In this document: positions 1-6,998 of the stretch, piece by piece
Numbering within the stretch: position 1 is the first letter of the stretch
Layout of the letters: each line of letters opens with the position of its first letter
Assembly: GCA_017990865.1 (NCBI GenBank)
Contig: JAGNNB010000014.1
Span: 1-17,837, forward strand
Origin: Lysobacteraceae bacterium
Lineage (GTDB): Bacteria; Pseudomonadota; Gammaproteobacteria; Xanthomonadales; Xanthomonadaceae
Length of the DNA: 17,837 bases
Direction: 5' to 3'
Made by a program: the position numbers and the translations under genes
Notes under the pieces: generated by a model
What the model saw: the letters and a program-made list of their open reading frames with translations, nothing else
Database searches by the model: none
What the model was told of the DNA's origin: nothing

Positions 1-262
1 CCATGCGATTGATGTAACCGTCGAGCCATTCGATCGAGGCTTCGTCGTAGTCGAAAGGAATGCCCGCGACCTCCGGCATGGTCTTGCGGACCAGTTCCAC
101 ATTCTTGTCGATCGCGGTCTGCGCTTCGGCAGACGGTGCCAGTAACTGTTCCGGTCGTTCGACAGGCGATTGCTGCCCTTCGCCGGGTATTTTCTCCGCC
201 TTCTGCGCCATGGCCGGTTGCGCGAATGCGACGAAAAGAAGTGCGTAAAACAGCCTTTTCAT
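1..262 (-). CDS. Secreted protein of unknown function, N-terminal part (runs off the window)
   Basis: The gene starts at ATG 262-260 on the minus strand and stays open to the window edge (87 codons visible). It begins with a typical Sec signal peptide: MKRLF, a hydrophobic stretch (YALLFVAFAQP), then AMA|QKAEK, so cleavage is expected after residue 19 and the product should be exported. The mature part starts with a Pro/Glu/Gln-rich stretch (residues 20-45) followed by a more ordered segment with FDYDEASIEWLDGYINRM. That last segment reminds me of DUF3806-type proteins, but this is memory of a family pattern and not a search result. A short AAAAGAG tract lies about 6 nt before the start. The gene follows the saccharopine-dehydrogenase-like gene in the same direction, separated by 170 bp that hold three palindromic repeats, so it probably has its own transcript. 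Function is unknown. Confidence 0.75.
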   Translation of the reverse strand, partial: MKRLFYALLFVAFAQPAMAQKAEKIPGEGQQSPVERPEQLLAPSAEAQTAIDKNVELVRKTMPEVAGIPFDYDEASIEWLDGYINRM

Positions 263-298
263 GATCGCTCTTTTCGTGTGGGTAGCTTAATAACGTAT

Positions 299-424
299 GG
301 CGGAACCGCCACAGGCGATTCCGCCGTTATGTGTAATGCGACTTCTATAGTGGAATCGCCTGCGAGCGTTCCGCCGTTGGCTGTAGGCAACTTCGATGGC
401 GGAATCGCCTGCGGCGGTTCCGCC
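299..424. repeat. Three tandem REP-like palindromes
   Basis: Three 27-bp imperfect palindromes lie at 299-325, 349-375 and 398-424. Each has the form GGCGGAA-(T/C)CGCC-spacer-GGCG-(A/G)TTCCGCC. The 22-23 bp linkers are related (GTT...TGTA..C.ACTTC.AT), giving a period of about 50 bp. The outer arms (GGCGGAA/TTCCGCC) can form a strong hairpin on either strand. Copy 2 has lost the first arm bases (AGTGGAA instead of GGCGGAA). They lie between two codirectional minus-strand genes. The arrangement matches repetitive extragenic palindromes, which often stabilise mRNA ends or help terminate transcription; that role is inferred. Confidence 0.75.
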
Positions 425-432
425 CTACGAAA

Positions 433-1656
433 CTACCGGTCGAGAATCTTGAACGTCAATCCGGCTTTCGCCTGCAAGCGTTCCACCAGCGTCATCCCCA
501 TCGCCGCGGCGGGCGTCCACACGCCGCCGGGCGTGCGAGTGCGGTCGATGTCGTGCGCAAGGCAGAGCGCGGCTTCAGAGATCATTTTGCAGGTGGAGCC
601 GTAGCCGGGGTCGCGGTCGCCGAAGACGCTCGCGGTCAGCGCGCGGCCGTCGGCGGTTTCGCCGAAGAACAGGCTTTCGTGGCGGCCTTTTTCGCGTTGT
701 TCCGCGTTCGGACCTTCGCCGAGTTTCGGCAATGCGAATTTCTTCAGCAATGCGCGGGTCGGGCCGAAGGCGAGCATCGCGTTTTGGAATTTCGATTGCC
801 GCAGCATTTTCTTCGCGCGCTTCTCCCCCGCGTCGCCGTCGCCGGTGAGCGTGCGTTCGCTGTAAACGAAATCGGCGCCCCACGGATGCCCCAGCAAAAA
901 GTGGCTGCGATGGACGTTCTTGGTGTTGATCGGCGCCATCACGAACGGTGCGGTCCAACTCTTCGCCAGCGCGTCGTATTCGGCGACATGGTCGTTGGGT
1001 TGGCGCGGGCCTTTGAAGCCGGGCGTGAGCGAGAATGGATCGATCAGCGCGCGTTTGATGCTTGGGTCGTGGCCGATGGCTTCCATCGTCGCGAGCATGC
1101 TGGCGACGGTGCCGCCGGAGAACGTGCCTTTGAGCGTTTTCACGCGCCCATGCACGCGCACCAGCGGCGCGCCGAAACGCGTTTGCGCTTCCTGCTGCGC
1201 GAACAGCACGCCGAGATCGAACGGGATCGAATCGAAGCCGCAGGAGAACACGATGCGCGCGCCGCTGGCCTGCGCGATCGGCTGCAGCTCGGGGATCATT
1301 TTCGCCATCCACGCCGGTTCGCCGCAGAGATCGACATAGTCGGTGCCGGCGGCGGCGCAGGCGCGGATCAGCGGCTCGCCGAAGCGCTGGTACGGGCCGA
1401 CGGTGGTCAACACCACGTGTGTTTTCGCCACCAGATCGGCCAAGGCGGTCGCATCGTTGGCGTCCGCCACCAGCAGCGGCAGGTCGGCGGAGATGCCCAG
1501 CGCGTCGCGCACCTCGGCCAATTTCGCCGCGCTGCGGCCGGCCATCGCCCAGCGCACCGCGCCGCCGACGCCGTAGGTCTTGTTGAGATATTCGGCGACC
1601 AAGCGGCCGGTGAAGCCGGTGGCGCCGAAGACGATGATGTCGAAGGATTTGTCCAT
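433..1656 (-). CDS. Saccharopine dehydrogenase-like NAD(P)-binding oxidoreductase
   Basis: The 407-aa protein opens with a Rossmann fold: MDKSFDIIVF followed by GATGFTG at residues 11-17 and then a helix (RLVAEYLNKTYG). This G-A-T-G-F-T-G pattern is typical of the saccharopine dehydrogenase NADP-binding family that includes human SCCPDH and the mycobacterial trans-acting enoyl reductases. The length fits that family (about 390-430 aa). Later segments such as TVGPYQRFGEPL, GTDYVDLCGE and FSCGFDSIPFDLG are also characteristic of it. The family is better linked to lipid or enoyl reduction than to lysine metabolism, so the real substrate is unknown. It is probably cytosolic. No clear ribosome-binding site precedes ATG 1656, but the Rossmann fold begins only six residues in, so the start cannot lie much further downstream. 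It stands 151 bp from the cytochrome operon upstream and is probably transcribed separately. Confidence 0.85.
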   Translation of the reverse strand: MDKSFDIIVFGATGFTGRLVAEYLNKTYGVGGAVRWAMAGRSAAKLAEVRDALGISADLPLLVADANDATALADLVAKTHVVLTTVGPYQRFGEPLIRACAAAGTDYVDLCGEPAWMAKMIPELQPIAQASGARIVFSCGFDSIPFDLGVLFAQQEAQTRFGAPLVRVHGRVKTLKGTFSGGTVASMLATMEAIGHDPSIKRALIDPFSLTPGFKGPRQPNDHVAEYDALAKSWTAPFVMAPINTKNVHRSHFLLGHPWGADFVYSERTLTGDGDAGEKRAKKMLRQSKFQNAMLAFGPTRALLKKFALPKLGEGPNAEQREKGRHESLFFGETADGRALTASVFGDRDPGYGSTCKMISEAALCLAHDIDRTRTPGGVWTPAAAMGMTLVERLQAKAGLTFKILDR

Positions 1657-1781
1657 GCGCGCATGTTGGCATGGATCGGGCCGGGATGGAGACGGTCGCG
1701 GCGCGCGAAGCGTCTCGTGCCGTCGCGGCGGGATTCGCTAGTGCACCGGGCCGAAGAGCGGTTCGTCCGACTCGATCGGAG

Positions 1782-1797
1782 GGCCGCTCGCGCGGCC
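1782..1797 (-). terminator. GC hairpin just downstream of the cytochrome operon
   Basis: On the minus strand a perfect 6-bp stem GGCCGC/GCGGCC encloses a GCGA (GNRA-type) loop, 10 nt after the stop codon of the cytochrome b gene. No U-run follows, so it is not a canonical intrinsic terminator. It may be a weak terminator or an mRNA 3'-end stabiliser. Confidence 0.35.
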
Positions 1798-1807
1798 ATC
1801 CGCCGGC

Positions 1808-2335
1808 TCACGTGGCGTAGGTGTAGACGAAATACAAATGCATCAGCGCCAACGCGGCCAACATGCAGCCGGCGCCGATGTGGAAGGCGGTCGTCCATTG
1901 CCCCCAAGAGCCCAAATGGCGGCTGGGCAACAGATTCAACAATGCGCCGGCCAGCACCACCAGCATGGTGGTGAAGAACGCGAAGTTGAGAAAACCTTGA
2001 TGCGCGAAACCGGCGTGCATCACCAACAGCGCCAGCATGGTCAGACCCAAAATACGGTGCGCCAATTGCAACGCGCGCAACGAACCGCTCGCGACCAAGC
2101 GTCGTTTGATCAACGCCAGCGATAGATCGAAGGCGAGCAGCCCGACCAAAATGTAGCCGGTCCATTGTTTGTACGGGTCGAGCCGCTGCCAAGCGATCAA
2201 GGGCGCCAGATGCGGCGGCCAAAGCCACGCCAGACAGGCGACGCTCACGCCGGCGACGGCCGACCATGAGGCCGTGACCAGCGCGGTCTGATAGGCCGTT
2301 CGCGGCGGCGGTAGGGACGGCGTCGACGTACTCAT
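1808..2335 (-). CDS. Small di-haem membrane cytochrome b, ferric reductase/NOX-like
   Basis: The 175-aa integral membrane protein has about five hydrophobic segments (residues 19-39, 58-76, 95-112, 116-136, 149-172). Two histidine pairs have identical spacing: H93-x13-H107 around the third helix and H152-x13-H166 in the fifth. Paired histidines 13-14 residues apart in two helices are the hallmark of ferric reductase/NADPH oxidase-type cytochrome b, where they hold two stacked haems across the membrane. I infer that this protein carries electrons from the cytosolic flavin to the periplasmic side. It lacks any FAD or NAD domain; those are in the first gene of the operon. Its ATG overlaps the TGA of the preceding gene (ATGA), implying translational coupling. 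Other membrane cytochromes (b561 type) remain possible, but the spacing favours the ferric reductase fold. Confidence 0.7.
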   Translation of the reverse strand: MSTSTPSLPPPRTAYQTALVTASWSAVAGVSVACLAWLWPPHLAPLIAWQRLDPYKQWTGYILVGLLAFDLSLALIKRRLVASGSLRALQLAHRILGLTMLALLVMHAGFAHQGFLNFAFFTTMLVVLAGALLNLLPSRHLGSWGQWTTAFHIGAGCMLAALALMHLYFVYTYAT

Positions 2336-3240
2336 GGCGCGGACTTCGGGCGGTTCGCGGCGCGGGGGCCGGAAACATCGGCGGGCGCGGCGTTCGCGGC
2401 CGTGGGCGTTGCCGCGTTTTTCGCTTTCAGCAAAGCATCCAGTGTCTTCGCCGAATTACGTTCCTCGACGCGGGTGCGGAAGGTGGTGACATCGGGCAAG
2501 AACATGCCCTCGGCCGGCCATCGTTCGCCGATCTGCGGTCGCGTATCGGGCGCGAAGCCGGCGGTCTTCTTCAGATACGCCTCGTAACTTTCGATCGCCG
2601 ATGCCCGGTACGCCGCGAGAATGGTCACCAGTTCGTCGACCGACACGTCCTTGCGCGCGAACGACCATGTAGTGGCGCCCATCACGTCGTTGAGCTTCCA
2701 ATCCTTGCGCGGGCTTTTCGGGTGTTCGTTATGGCATTTCACGCATGGCTGGGCGGAGGCGATGTCGGGGAACATCGCGGTGTAGCGACCGGTGCTGTCG
2801 TCGAGAAAGAACTTCGGCGCGAGATTGCGCTCCAGCGTCTCGAAATGCTTCAACTGCACGCCTTTGAACAGATTGGATGCCTCGATCGGGTAGGTCGAGC
2901 CCAGAAACAGACTCAAATCCGGCACGCGCTGTTGCAGTCGGTTCGCGGTTTCGCGCAGCAGCAACGCGGGCAATGGGCCGGCGTGTACGTCTTTCAGCCG
3001 CCAATCCTCTCGATATTTCAGCCCTTGTTTCAAGCCCGGGCCGACCACTTCGGAGGTGTACAGCGCGCGTACTGAGGCGTTTTCGGCGTCGAGCATGCGG
3101 AACAGGGTTTCGACCGGCACGTCGCGGCGTCCGCCGACGTTCTCTTCCAGTTCGGCCGGCGCGGTCGCGAACAAGTAAATGCCGACCACCGCCAATGTCG
3201 CGAGCGCCAGCGCCGATTTCGGAATCTTCGGAATGTTCAT
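2332..3240 (-). CDS. DUF3365 (Tll0287-like) mono-haem c-type protein, membrane-anchored
   Basis: The 302-aa protein has an N-terminal signal anchor (residues 9-26, ALALATLAVVGIYLFATA), a globular region and one c-haem motif, CVKCH, at residues 166-170 followed by NEHPKSPRKDW and DVMGA. The run VGPGLKQ...STYPIEASNLF...LKHFE...YTAMFP before a single CxxCH is the layout of DUF3365/Tll0287-like haem proteins, which act as periplasmic electron carriers or redox/gas sensors. The C-terminus (about 275-302) is an Ala/Pro-rich tail, probably disordered. The start at 3240 is chosen because AAGGAG lies 6 nt upstream and the ATG overlaps the TGA of the preceding gene (ATGA). The reading frame is open further upstream, but only inside that preceding gene. 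In context it probably exchanges electrons with the pentahaem domain next door. Confidence 0.75.
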   Translation of the reverse strand: MNIPKIPKSALALATLAVVGIYLFATAPAELEENVGGRRDVPVETLFRMLDAENASVRALYTSEVVGPGLKQGLKYREDWRLKDVHAGPLPALLLRETANRLQQRVPDLSLFLGSTYPIEASNLFKGVQLKHFETLERNLAPKFFLDDSTGRYTAMFPDIASAQPCVKCHNEHPKSPRKDWKLNDVMGATTWSFARKDVSVDELVTILAAYRASAIESYEAYLKKTAGFAPDTRPQIGERWPAEGMFLPDVTTFRTRVEERNSAKTLDALLKAKNAATPTAANAAPADVSGPRAANRPKSAP

Positions 3241-4823
3241 TGTTGCTCCTTCGGCTTCTTGGCTTTCGCGACAGGCGGCCCGTACGGCGATTTTCCATTG
3301 CCGAAATACGCGTCGATCGCGTTCGGCGCTAAGGCATTCTTGAGGTCCGTCGGCGGGTCGTGCGTGTGATTGCCGTGGAAGTCGTGGCACGTCAGACAGG
3401 TATCCCATCGCGCGTCGCGCACCAGCGCCGTATGCGTCGGGCGCGTCGTATCGTCTTTCACCTTCATGTCGCCATGGCAGGTGGCGCAGAATCCGACGTT
3501 GGTTTGGCTCAAGCGCGTGCCGGTGTGCTCGCGATGGCAACTGACGCATTCCTGCGGCGTCAATGCCCGACGCGCCGCCTCGAAACGCGGCTCCAGAAAG
3601 CGATGCGGCGGGTGGCGGTCGTCCGGATTCGCATGGCAATCGACGCAGACAGCGTTGTCAACTCGGCGCATGCCGAAATCGATATCTTCGTCGCGAATGC
3701 CCAACGCGTATTTCGCCTTCGCCTGCAATTGTTGCCGGAAGCTGCCGGGCGCTTCGGTGTGGCAGTCCTCGCAAGCGAAATCGGCGTGACCGGGGTTGTG
3801 CGCGGCATTGGGCACGAAATCGGCCATCGCCGGGCTCAACAGCCACAACGGCAGCATCGCCGCCGCCAGCCCCGCCGCATACGCGAACTTGCGGATGCTG
3901 CGCTTACGGCCGCTGTTGGTCTTCAGGAAGAACGCTTCGACGCGAATATCGGCTTCCGGCACGTCGGCGTTGCGCAGGCCGCGCAGCACGCTTTCGGTGT
4001 AGGGCTGCGGGCCGCAGACGTAGTAGCGCGCATCCGGAAAACGATTGACCGTCTCCAGAATATCTTCGTCGTCGATGAAGCCATCGATATCGTCGGTTCG
4101 CAGCAGGCAACTGATCTCGTCGTCGCTGGTGGCGGACGCTTCGATCCGCTCGGCGTAGACCATGTCGCCGCGATAGGGCGCGCTGTAATCGATATGCAGG
4201 CGATGGTCCGGGTGACGGCCGTGCAGCAGGGACAACGCCAAGGTCACGCCCACGCCGGCCGAGAAGCAGACCACGGGGCGGCCGTCGGCGGGGTCCGCTT
4301 CGCCGTTCGGCGCCGCGATGCGAAGGGGAATCGCGGAGAAAATGACGTCGTCGGCGTCGATCAGCCGCGTGCTCAGTTCGCCGTAAGGCAGCCGCCGCAT
4401 CGCGATGCTGACGGTGTTGCCGTCTTCGGACTGCTGCACCACGGTGTAGGTGCGCGTGATCCATTCGTCGTCGATCCAGGCCTGCAGCACCACATGCTGC
4501 GCGGGTTTCGTCTGCGGATAGGGCGGAAATCCCGCGAGTTGCAGGTCGAACTGCACGATATTGCGCTGCGGAAAGCGGCCGTCGGTCAGGACGGTGCGCT
4601 TGGCGTTCGCGACCTCGTACCAGGGCGACTGCCCCAGCATTTCCTGCAGCAGCGGACGACAGCAGCCGCACTGCGCGCCGCAGCCGAGCTGCGTGCCCAG
4701 GGATTCCAGCGTCGACGATGGGGCGGTCGCGATCGCGGCTTCGATCCGCGCGCGGGTGACGTTAGCGCAATGGCAGACGAGGTCGTCTTGCGCCTGTGAT
4801 TCTCGAATCGGTATTGCATCCAT
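3237..4823 (-). CDS. BFD-[2Fe-2S]/FAD-NAD(P) reductase fused to a periplasmic pentahaem cytochrome c
   Basis: A 528-aa fusion. Residues 17-55 form a BFD-like [2Fe-2S] domain (CHC at 17-19; CGAQCGCC at 48-55, with C52 and C55 the likely second ligand pair). Residues about 80-300 form a ferredoxin-reductase-type module: RTYT (124-127, FAD binding), SAGVGVT (nucleotide loop) and YVCGPQPY (CGP at 270-272). RKRSIRK then precedes one hydrophobic helix (313-333) ending in AMA, which by the positive-inside rule puts the rest in the periplasm. That part has five haem motifs: CEDCH 351, CVDCH 393, CVSCH 426, CATCH 446 and CLTCH 476. It should move electrons from cytosolic NAD(P)H towards periplasmic haems, with the operon's cytochrome b crossing the membrane. 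Start 4823 is preferred (GGAG, 8 nt upstream); ATG 4868 would add 15 residues but its AGGA abuts the codon. The terminal electron acceptor is unknown. Confidence 0.8.
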   Translation of the reverse strand: MDAIPIRESQAQDDLVCHCANVTRARIEAAIATAPSSTLESLGTQLGCGAQCGCCRPLLQEMLGQSPWYEVANAKRTVLTDGRFPQRNIVQFDLQLAGFPPYPQTKPAQHVVLQAWIDDEWITRTYTVVQQSEDGNTVSIAMRRLPYGELSTRLIDADDVIFSAIPLRIAAPNGEADPADGRPVVCFSAGVGVTLALSLLHGRHPDHRLHIDYSAPYRGDMVYAERIEASATSDDEISCLLRTDDIDGFIDDEDILETVNRFPDARYYVCGPQPYTESVLRGLRNADVPEADIRVEAFFLKTNSGRKRSIRKFAYAAGLAAAMLPLWLLSPAMADFVPNAAHNPGHADFACEDCHTEAPGSFRQQLQAKAKYALGIRDEDIDFGMRRVDNAVCVDCHANPDDRHPPHRFLEPRFEAARRALTPQECVSCHREHTGTRLSQTNVGFCATCHGDMKVKDDTTRPTHTALVRDARWDTCLTCHDFHGNHTHDPPTDLKNALAPNAIDAYFGNGKSPYGPPVAKAKKPKEQQ

Positions 4824-4886
4824 GCACGCTGCTCCGGCTTGCGCCGCCCCCTGATGGCCTTGGGCCATTCCTAATCCCCGGGTCTC

Positions 4887-4906
4887 CCCCGCCTACAGCT
4901 GCGGGG
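4887..4906 (-). other. Possible leader hairpin of the cytochrome operon
   Basis: CCCCGC (4887-4892) pairs with GCGGGG (4901-4906) around an 8-nt loop, about 64 nt upstream of the chosen start at 4823. It could lie in the 5' untranslated region. No riboswitch class is recognised and it may be chance in GC-rich DNA. Confidence 0.25.
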
Positions 4907-4963
4907 CGTTCGTGCGAGACCCCTGTCGACGCCCACATCCGTATTCGGGCCGTCTCTCGCAGG

Positions 4964-4992
4964 GTTATATGGTTATCAGCGAGCCGTGCGAT
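4964..4992 (-). promoter_or_regulatory. Weak sigma70-like promoter for the cytochrome operon
   Basis: On the minus strand a TATAAC -10 box (5 of 6 matches, 4969-4964) lies 17 bp after ATCGCA (3 of 6 matches to the -35 box, 4992-4987). It would give a leader of about 130 nt before the start at 4823. The poor -35 suggests an activator, if the promoter is real. Confidence 0.25.
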
Positions 4993-5035
4993 TTTCAAGC
5001 GGCTAGCGCAGTTTTTTCGTGACCGATGCCAACGC

Positions 5036-5053
5036 ATGCGACTTTAGTCGCAT
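5036..5053. promoter_or_regulatory. Operator-like 8+2+8 palindrome
   Basis: ATGCGACT-TT-AGTCGCAT is a perfect inverted repeat with 8-bp arms. It runs directly into a second palindrome, CGCATATGCG (5049-5058). It lies between the divergent promoters, about 310 bp before matB and about 45 bp upstream of the proposed promoter of the cytochrome operon. The size fits a dimeric regulator site; the regulator is unknown. Confidence 0.35.
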
Positions 5054-5274
5054 ATGCGTATCGAAAGCGTTGGTGTATCGCGCCCGCGCTCCATGCGAGT
5101 CCCGAGATGTAACAAGAATTGGAACACATGCGGCCTGCCGCACGGACACCGCATGCGGCGCTATCGTGTCGCTGCTTTCGGCGCAGTCGATGCGGCGATC
5201 CGCGCGGGCGTCGCAGGTCGCGCCGATGCTGCGTCTCGCGTTGCGAATGGTTAGCATCTCCATCGCGGCCTGTC

Positions 5275-5316
5275 TCGGCAGACCATCCTCGGCAGAACGT
5301 TATCGGCAGAACGTTT
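5275..5316 (+). repeat. Triplicated 14-bp repeat upstream of matB
   Basis: Three head-to-tail 14-bp units occur at exact spacing: TCGGCAGACCATCC (5275-5288), TCGGCAGAACGTTA (5289-5302) and TCGGCAGAACGTTT (5303-5316). The last two differ only in the final base and contain the self-complementary AACGTT. They end 44 bp before the matB start. They could be regulator-binding repeats or a slippage product in the leader. Confidence 0.7.
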
Positions 5317-5360
5317 CCGCCGCGCGCCCGCTCATTCGTTCGTTCGCCATATCTTCGACC

Positions 5361-6890
5361 ATGACCAATCCGCTCTACGATCGTTTGTTCGCGCCGCTGT
5401 CCGCCCGCACGTCGCCGCTGATGCGAATGGCGGACGGTTCCGTCGTCTCGGGCGCCGACTTTCTCGCCCGCGTGCACCGCGCGGCGGCTGCGTTGCGCGC
5501 GCTGGGCGTGTGTGTGGGCGATCGCGTGGCGATGCAAGTCGCGAAAACCCCCGAAGCGCTGGCGGTCTACGGCGCCACGGCGGCGACCGGCGCGGTGTTT
5601 CTGCCGCTCAACACCGCGTACACCGCGTCGGAAGTCGAGTATTTCGTCGGCGACGCCGAACCGACCGTGCTGCTGGGCGACCCGGCCAAAACCGAGACGC
5701 TCGCGCCGATCGCCGCGCGCTACGGCGCTGCATTGCGCACGCTGGACGCGCAGGGCCACGGCAGCTTCCGCGACCTGTGCGATGCGCAACCCGACGACAT
5801 CGCGATCGAACCGCGCGACGCGAACGATCTCGCCGCCTTGCTCTACACCTCCGGCACCACCGGTCGCTCCAAAGGCGCGATGCTCAGCCACGGCAATTTG
5901 TTGTCGAACGCCGAAGCGCTGGCGCGCGAGTGGCGTTTCGATGCCGACGATACGCTGCTGCATGCCTTGCCGATCTTCCACACCCACGGCCTGTTCGTCG
6001 CCAGCAATGTTTGCCTGCTCAGCGGCGCATCGATGCTGTTCCTGCCGGGATTCGATCTCGATGCCGTGCTGCGCCTGTTGCCGCAAGCCACCGTACTGAT
6101 GGGCGTACCCACGTTCTACACGCGCTTGCTCGACGACCCGCGCTTCGATCGCGCGGCGGCCGCGCATATGCGTTTATTCGTATCGGGTTCCGCACCGCTG
6201 TTGGCCGAGACCCATCGCGAGTTCGAAGCGCGCACCGGGCACCGCATTCTCGAACGCTACGGCATGACCGAAACCAATATGAACACCTCAAATCCCTACG
6301 ACGGCGAGCGTCGCGCCGGCACCGTAGGCATGCCGCTGCCGGGCGTGGACGTGCGTGTGGTCGATGCCGCGAGCGGCGCTTCGCTGCCGATGGGCGACAC
6401 CGGCATGGTCGAAGTGCGCGGCCCCAACGTTTTCCAGGGCTATTGGCGCATGCCGGAGAAAACCCGCGAGGAATTCCGCGACGACGGCTTTTTCATCACT
6501 GGCGACCTCGGCCGCTTCGACGACGACGGCTATCTCGCCCTCGTCGGACGCGGCAAGGATCTGATCATCACCGGCGGCTACAACGTGTATCCGAAAGAGA
6601 TCGAAATGCTGTTGGACGAACAACCCGGCGTGCTCGAATCCGCGGTCATCGGCGTCCCGCACCCTGACTTCGGCGAAGCGGTGTTTGCCGTGCTGGTGCC
6701 GCAGCCCGGTGCGCATATCGACCTCGACGCCATCGACACCGTCATGCGCGAACGGTTGGCAGGCTACAAACGTCCGAAGGCGATGGAGATCGTCGCCGAA
6801 CTCCCGCGCAACACCATGGGAAAGGTGCAGAAGAACTTGTTGCGGGAGCGGTTCGGCGATGCCTTGTGGGAGGCCCGGAAGGGCCGATGA
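5361..6890 (+). CDS. matB: Malonate--CoA ligase (malonyl-CoA synthetase)
   Basis: A 509-aa ANL-superfamily adenylating enzyme converting malonate, ATP and CoA to malonyl-CoA, AMP and pyrophosphate in the cytosol. The ATP loop YTSGTTGRSKG is at residues 162-172. The segment from ERYGMTETNMNTS (298-310) through NPYDGERRAGTVG (311-323) closely matches known MatB proteins and sets it apart from ordinary acyl-CoA synthetases. GPNVFQGYWRMPEKT, the hinge region GRGKDLIITGGYNVYPKE and the catalytic lysine K488 in NTMGKVQKNLLR are all present, so it should be active. The start at 5361 matches the family N-terminus (MTNPLYDRLF); no strong ribosome-binding site is visible. There are no malonate transport or decarboxylase genes nearby in this window. 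The last six residues (EARKGR) are encoded by the first unit of a 30-bp tandem repeat that spans the stop codon. Confidence 0.9.
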   Translation: MTNPLYDRLFAPLSARTSPLMRMADGSVVSGADFLARVHRAAAALRALGVCVGDRVAMQVAKTPEALAVYGATAATGAVFLPLNTAYTASEVEYFVGDAEPTVLLGDPAKTETLAPIAARYGAALRTLDAQGHGSFRDLCDAQPDDIAIEPRDANDLAALLYTSGTTGRSKGAMLSHGNLLSNAEALAREWRFDADDTLLHALPIFHTHGLFVASNVCLLSGASMLFLPGFDLDAVLRLLPQATVLMGVPTFYTRLLDDPRFDRAAAAHMRLFVSGSAPLLAETHREFEARTGHRILERYGMTETNMNTSNPYDGERRAGTVGMPLPGVDVRVVDAASGASLPMGDTGMVEVRGPNVFQGYWRMPEKTREEFRDDGFFITGDLGRFDDDGYLALVGRGKDLIITGGYNVYPKEIEMLLDEQPGVLESAVIGVPHPDFGEAVFAVLVPQPGAHIDLDAIDTVMRERLAGYKRPKAMEIVAELPRNTMGKVQKNLLRERFGDALWEARKGR

Positions 6891-6980
6891 TGGTTGTGTG
6901 AGGCTCGGAAGAGCAGTGATATGTTCTGGGAGGCTCGGAAGGGCGGTGATGTGTTGTGGGAGGCCCGGAAGGGCCGATAA
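6871..6980 (+). repeat. 30-bp tandem repeat of GNRA-loop hairpins across the matB stop
   Basis: Units start at 6871, 6901, 6931 and 6961 (the last is partial, 20 bp) with an exact 30-bp period. Each begins AGGCYCGGAAGRGC and can fold into a short hairpin with a GGAA tetraloop. Stems are GGCCC/GGGCC (units 1 and 4), GCTC/GAGC (unit 2, a compensatory T-A change) and GCTC/GGGC (unit 3, a G-U wobble). The array lies between convergent genes, so it may terminate or protect transcripts. Because 30 bp is ten codons, the frame after the matB TGA stays open for 29 codons, repeating EARK..., until TAA 6978-6980. Confidence 0.8.
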
Positions 6981-6998
6981 GCAAACGGTGTCATGCGA

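Larger units (their letters stand above)
4824..5360. other. Divergent intergenic region between the cytochrome operon and matB
   Basis: About 537 bp without a supported gene. It holds a possible minus-strand promoter, a 5'-leader hairpin, an 18-bp palindrome and a triplicated 14-bp repeat, each listed separately. An open frame continuous with matB runs back to 5019, but it lacks the family's N-terminus and has a Cys/Arg-rich composition, so I treat it as non-coding. Confidence 0.6.

Noticed and set aside
553..1974. 473-codon plus-strand frame over the saccharopine-dehydrogenase-like gene
   Set aside because: Spans two minus-strand genes and their gap, Arg/Ala/His-rich, no domain signature.
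3360..4799. 479-codon plus-strand frame opposite the BFD/FAD/pentahaem gene
   Set aside because: Shadow frame in GC-rich DNA; no recognisable domain, while the minus strand carries clear haem and flavin motifs.
5019..5360. Upstream extension of matB giving a 623-aa protein
   Set aside because: The MatB family N-terminus begins at 5361; the extension is Cys/Arg-rich without similarity to the family and contains the 14-bp repeats.
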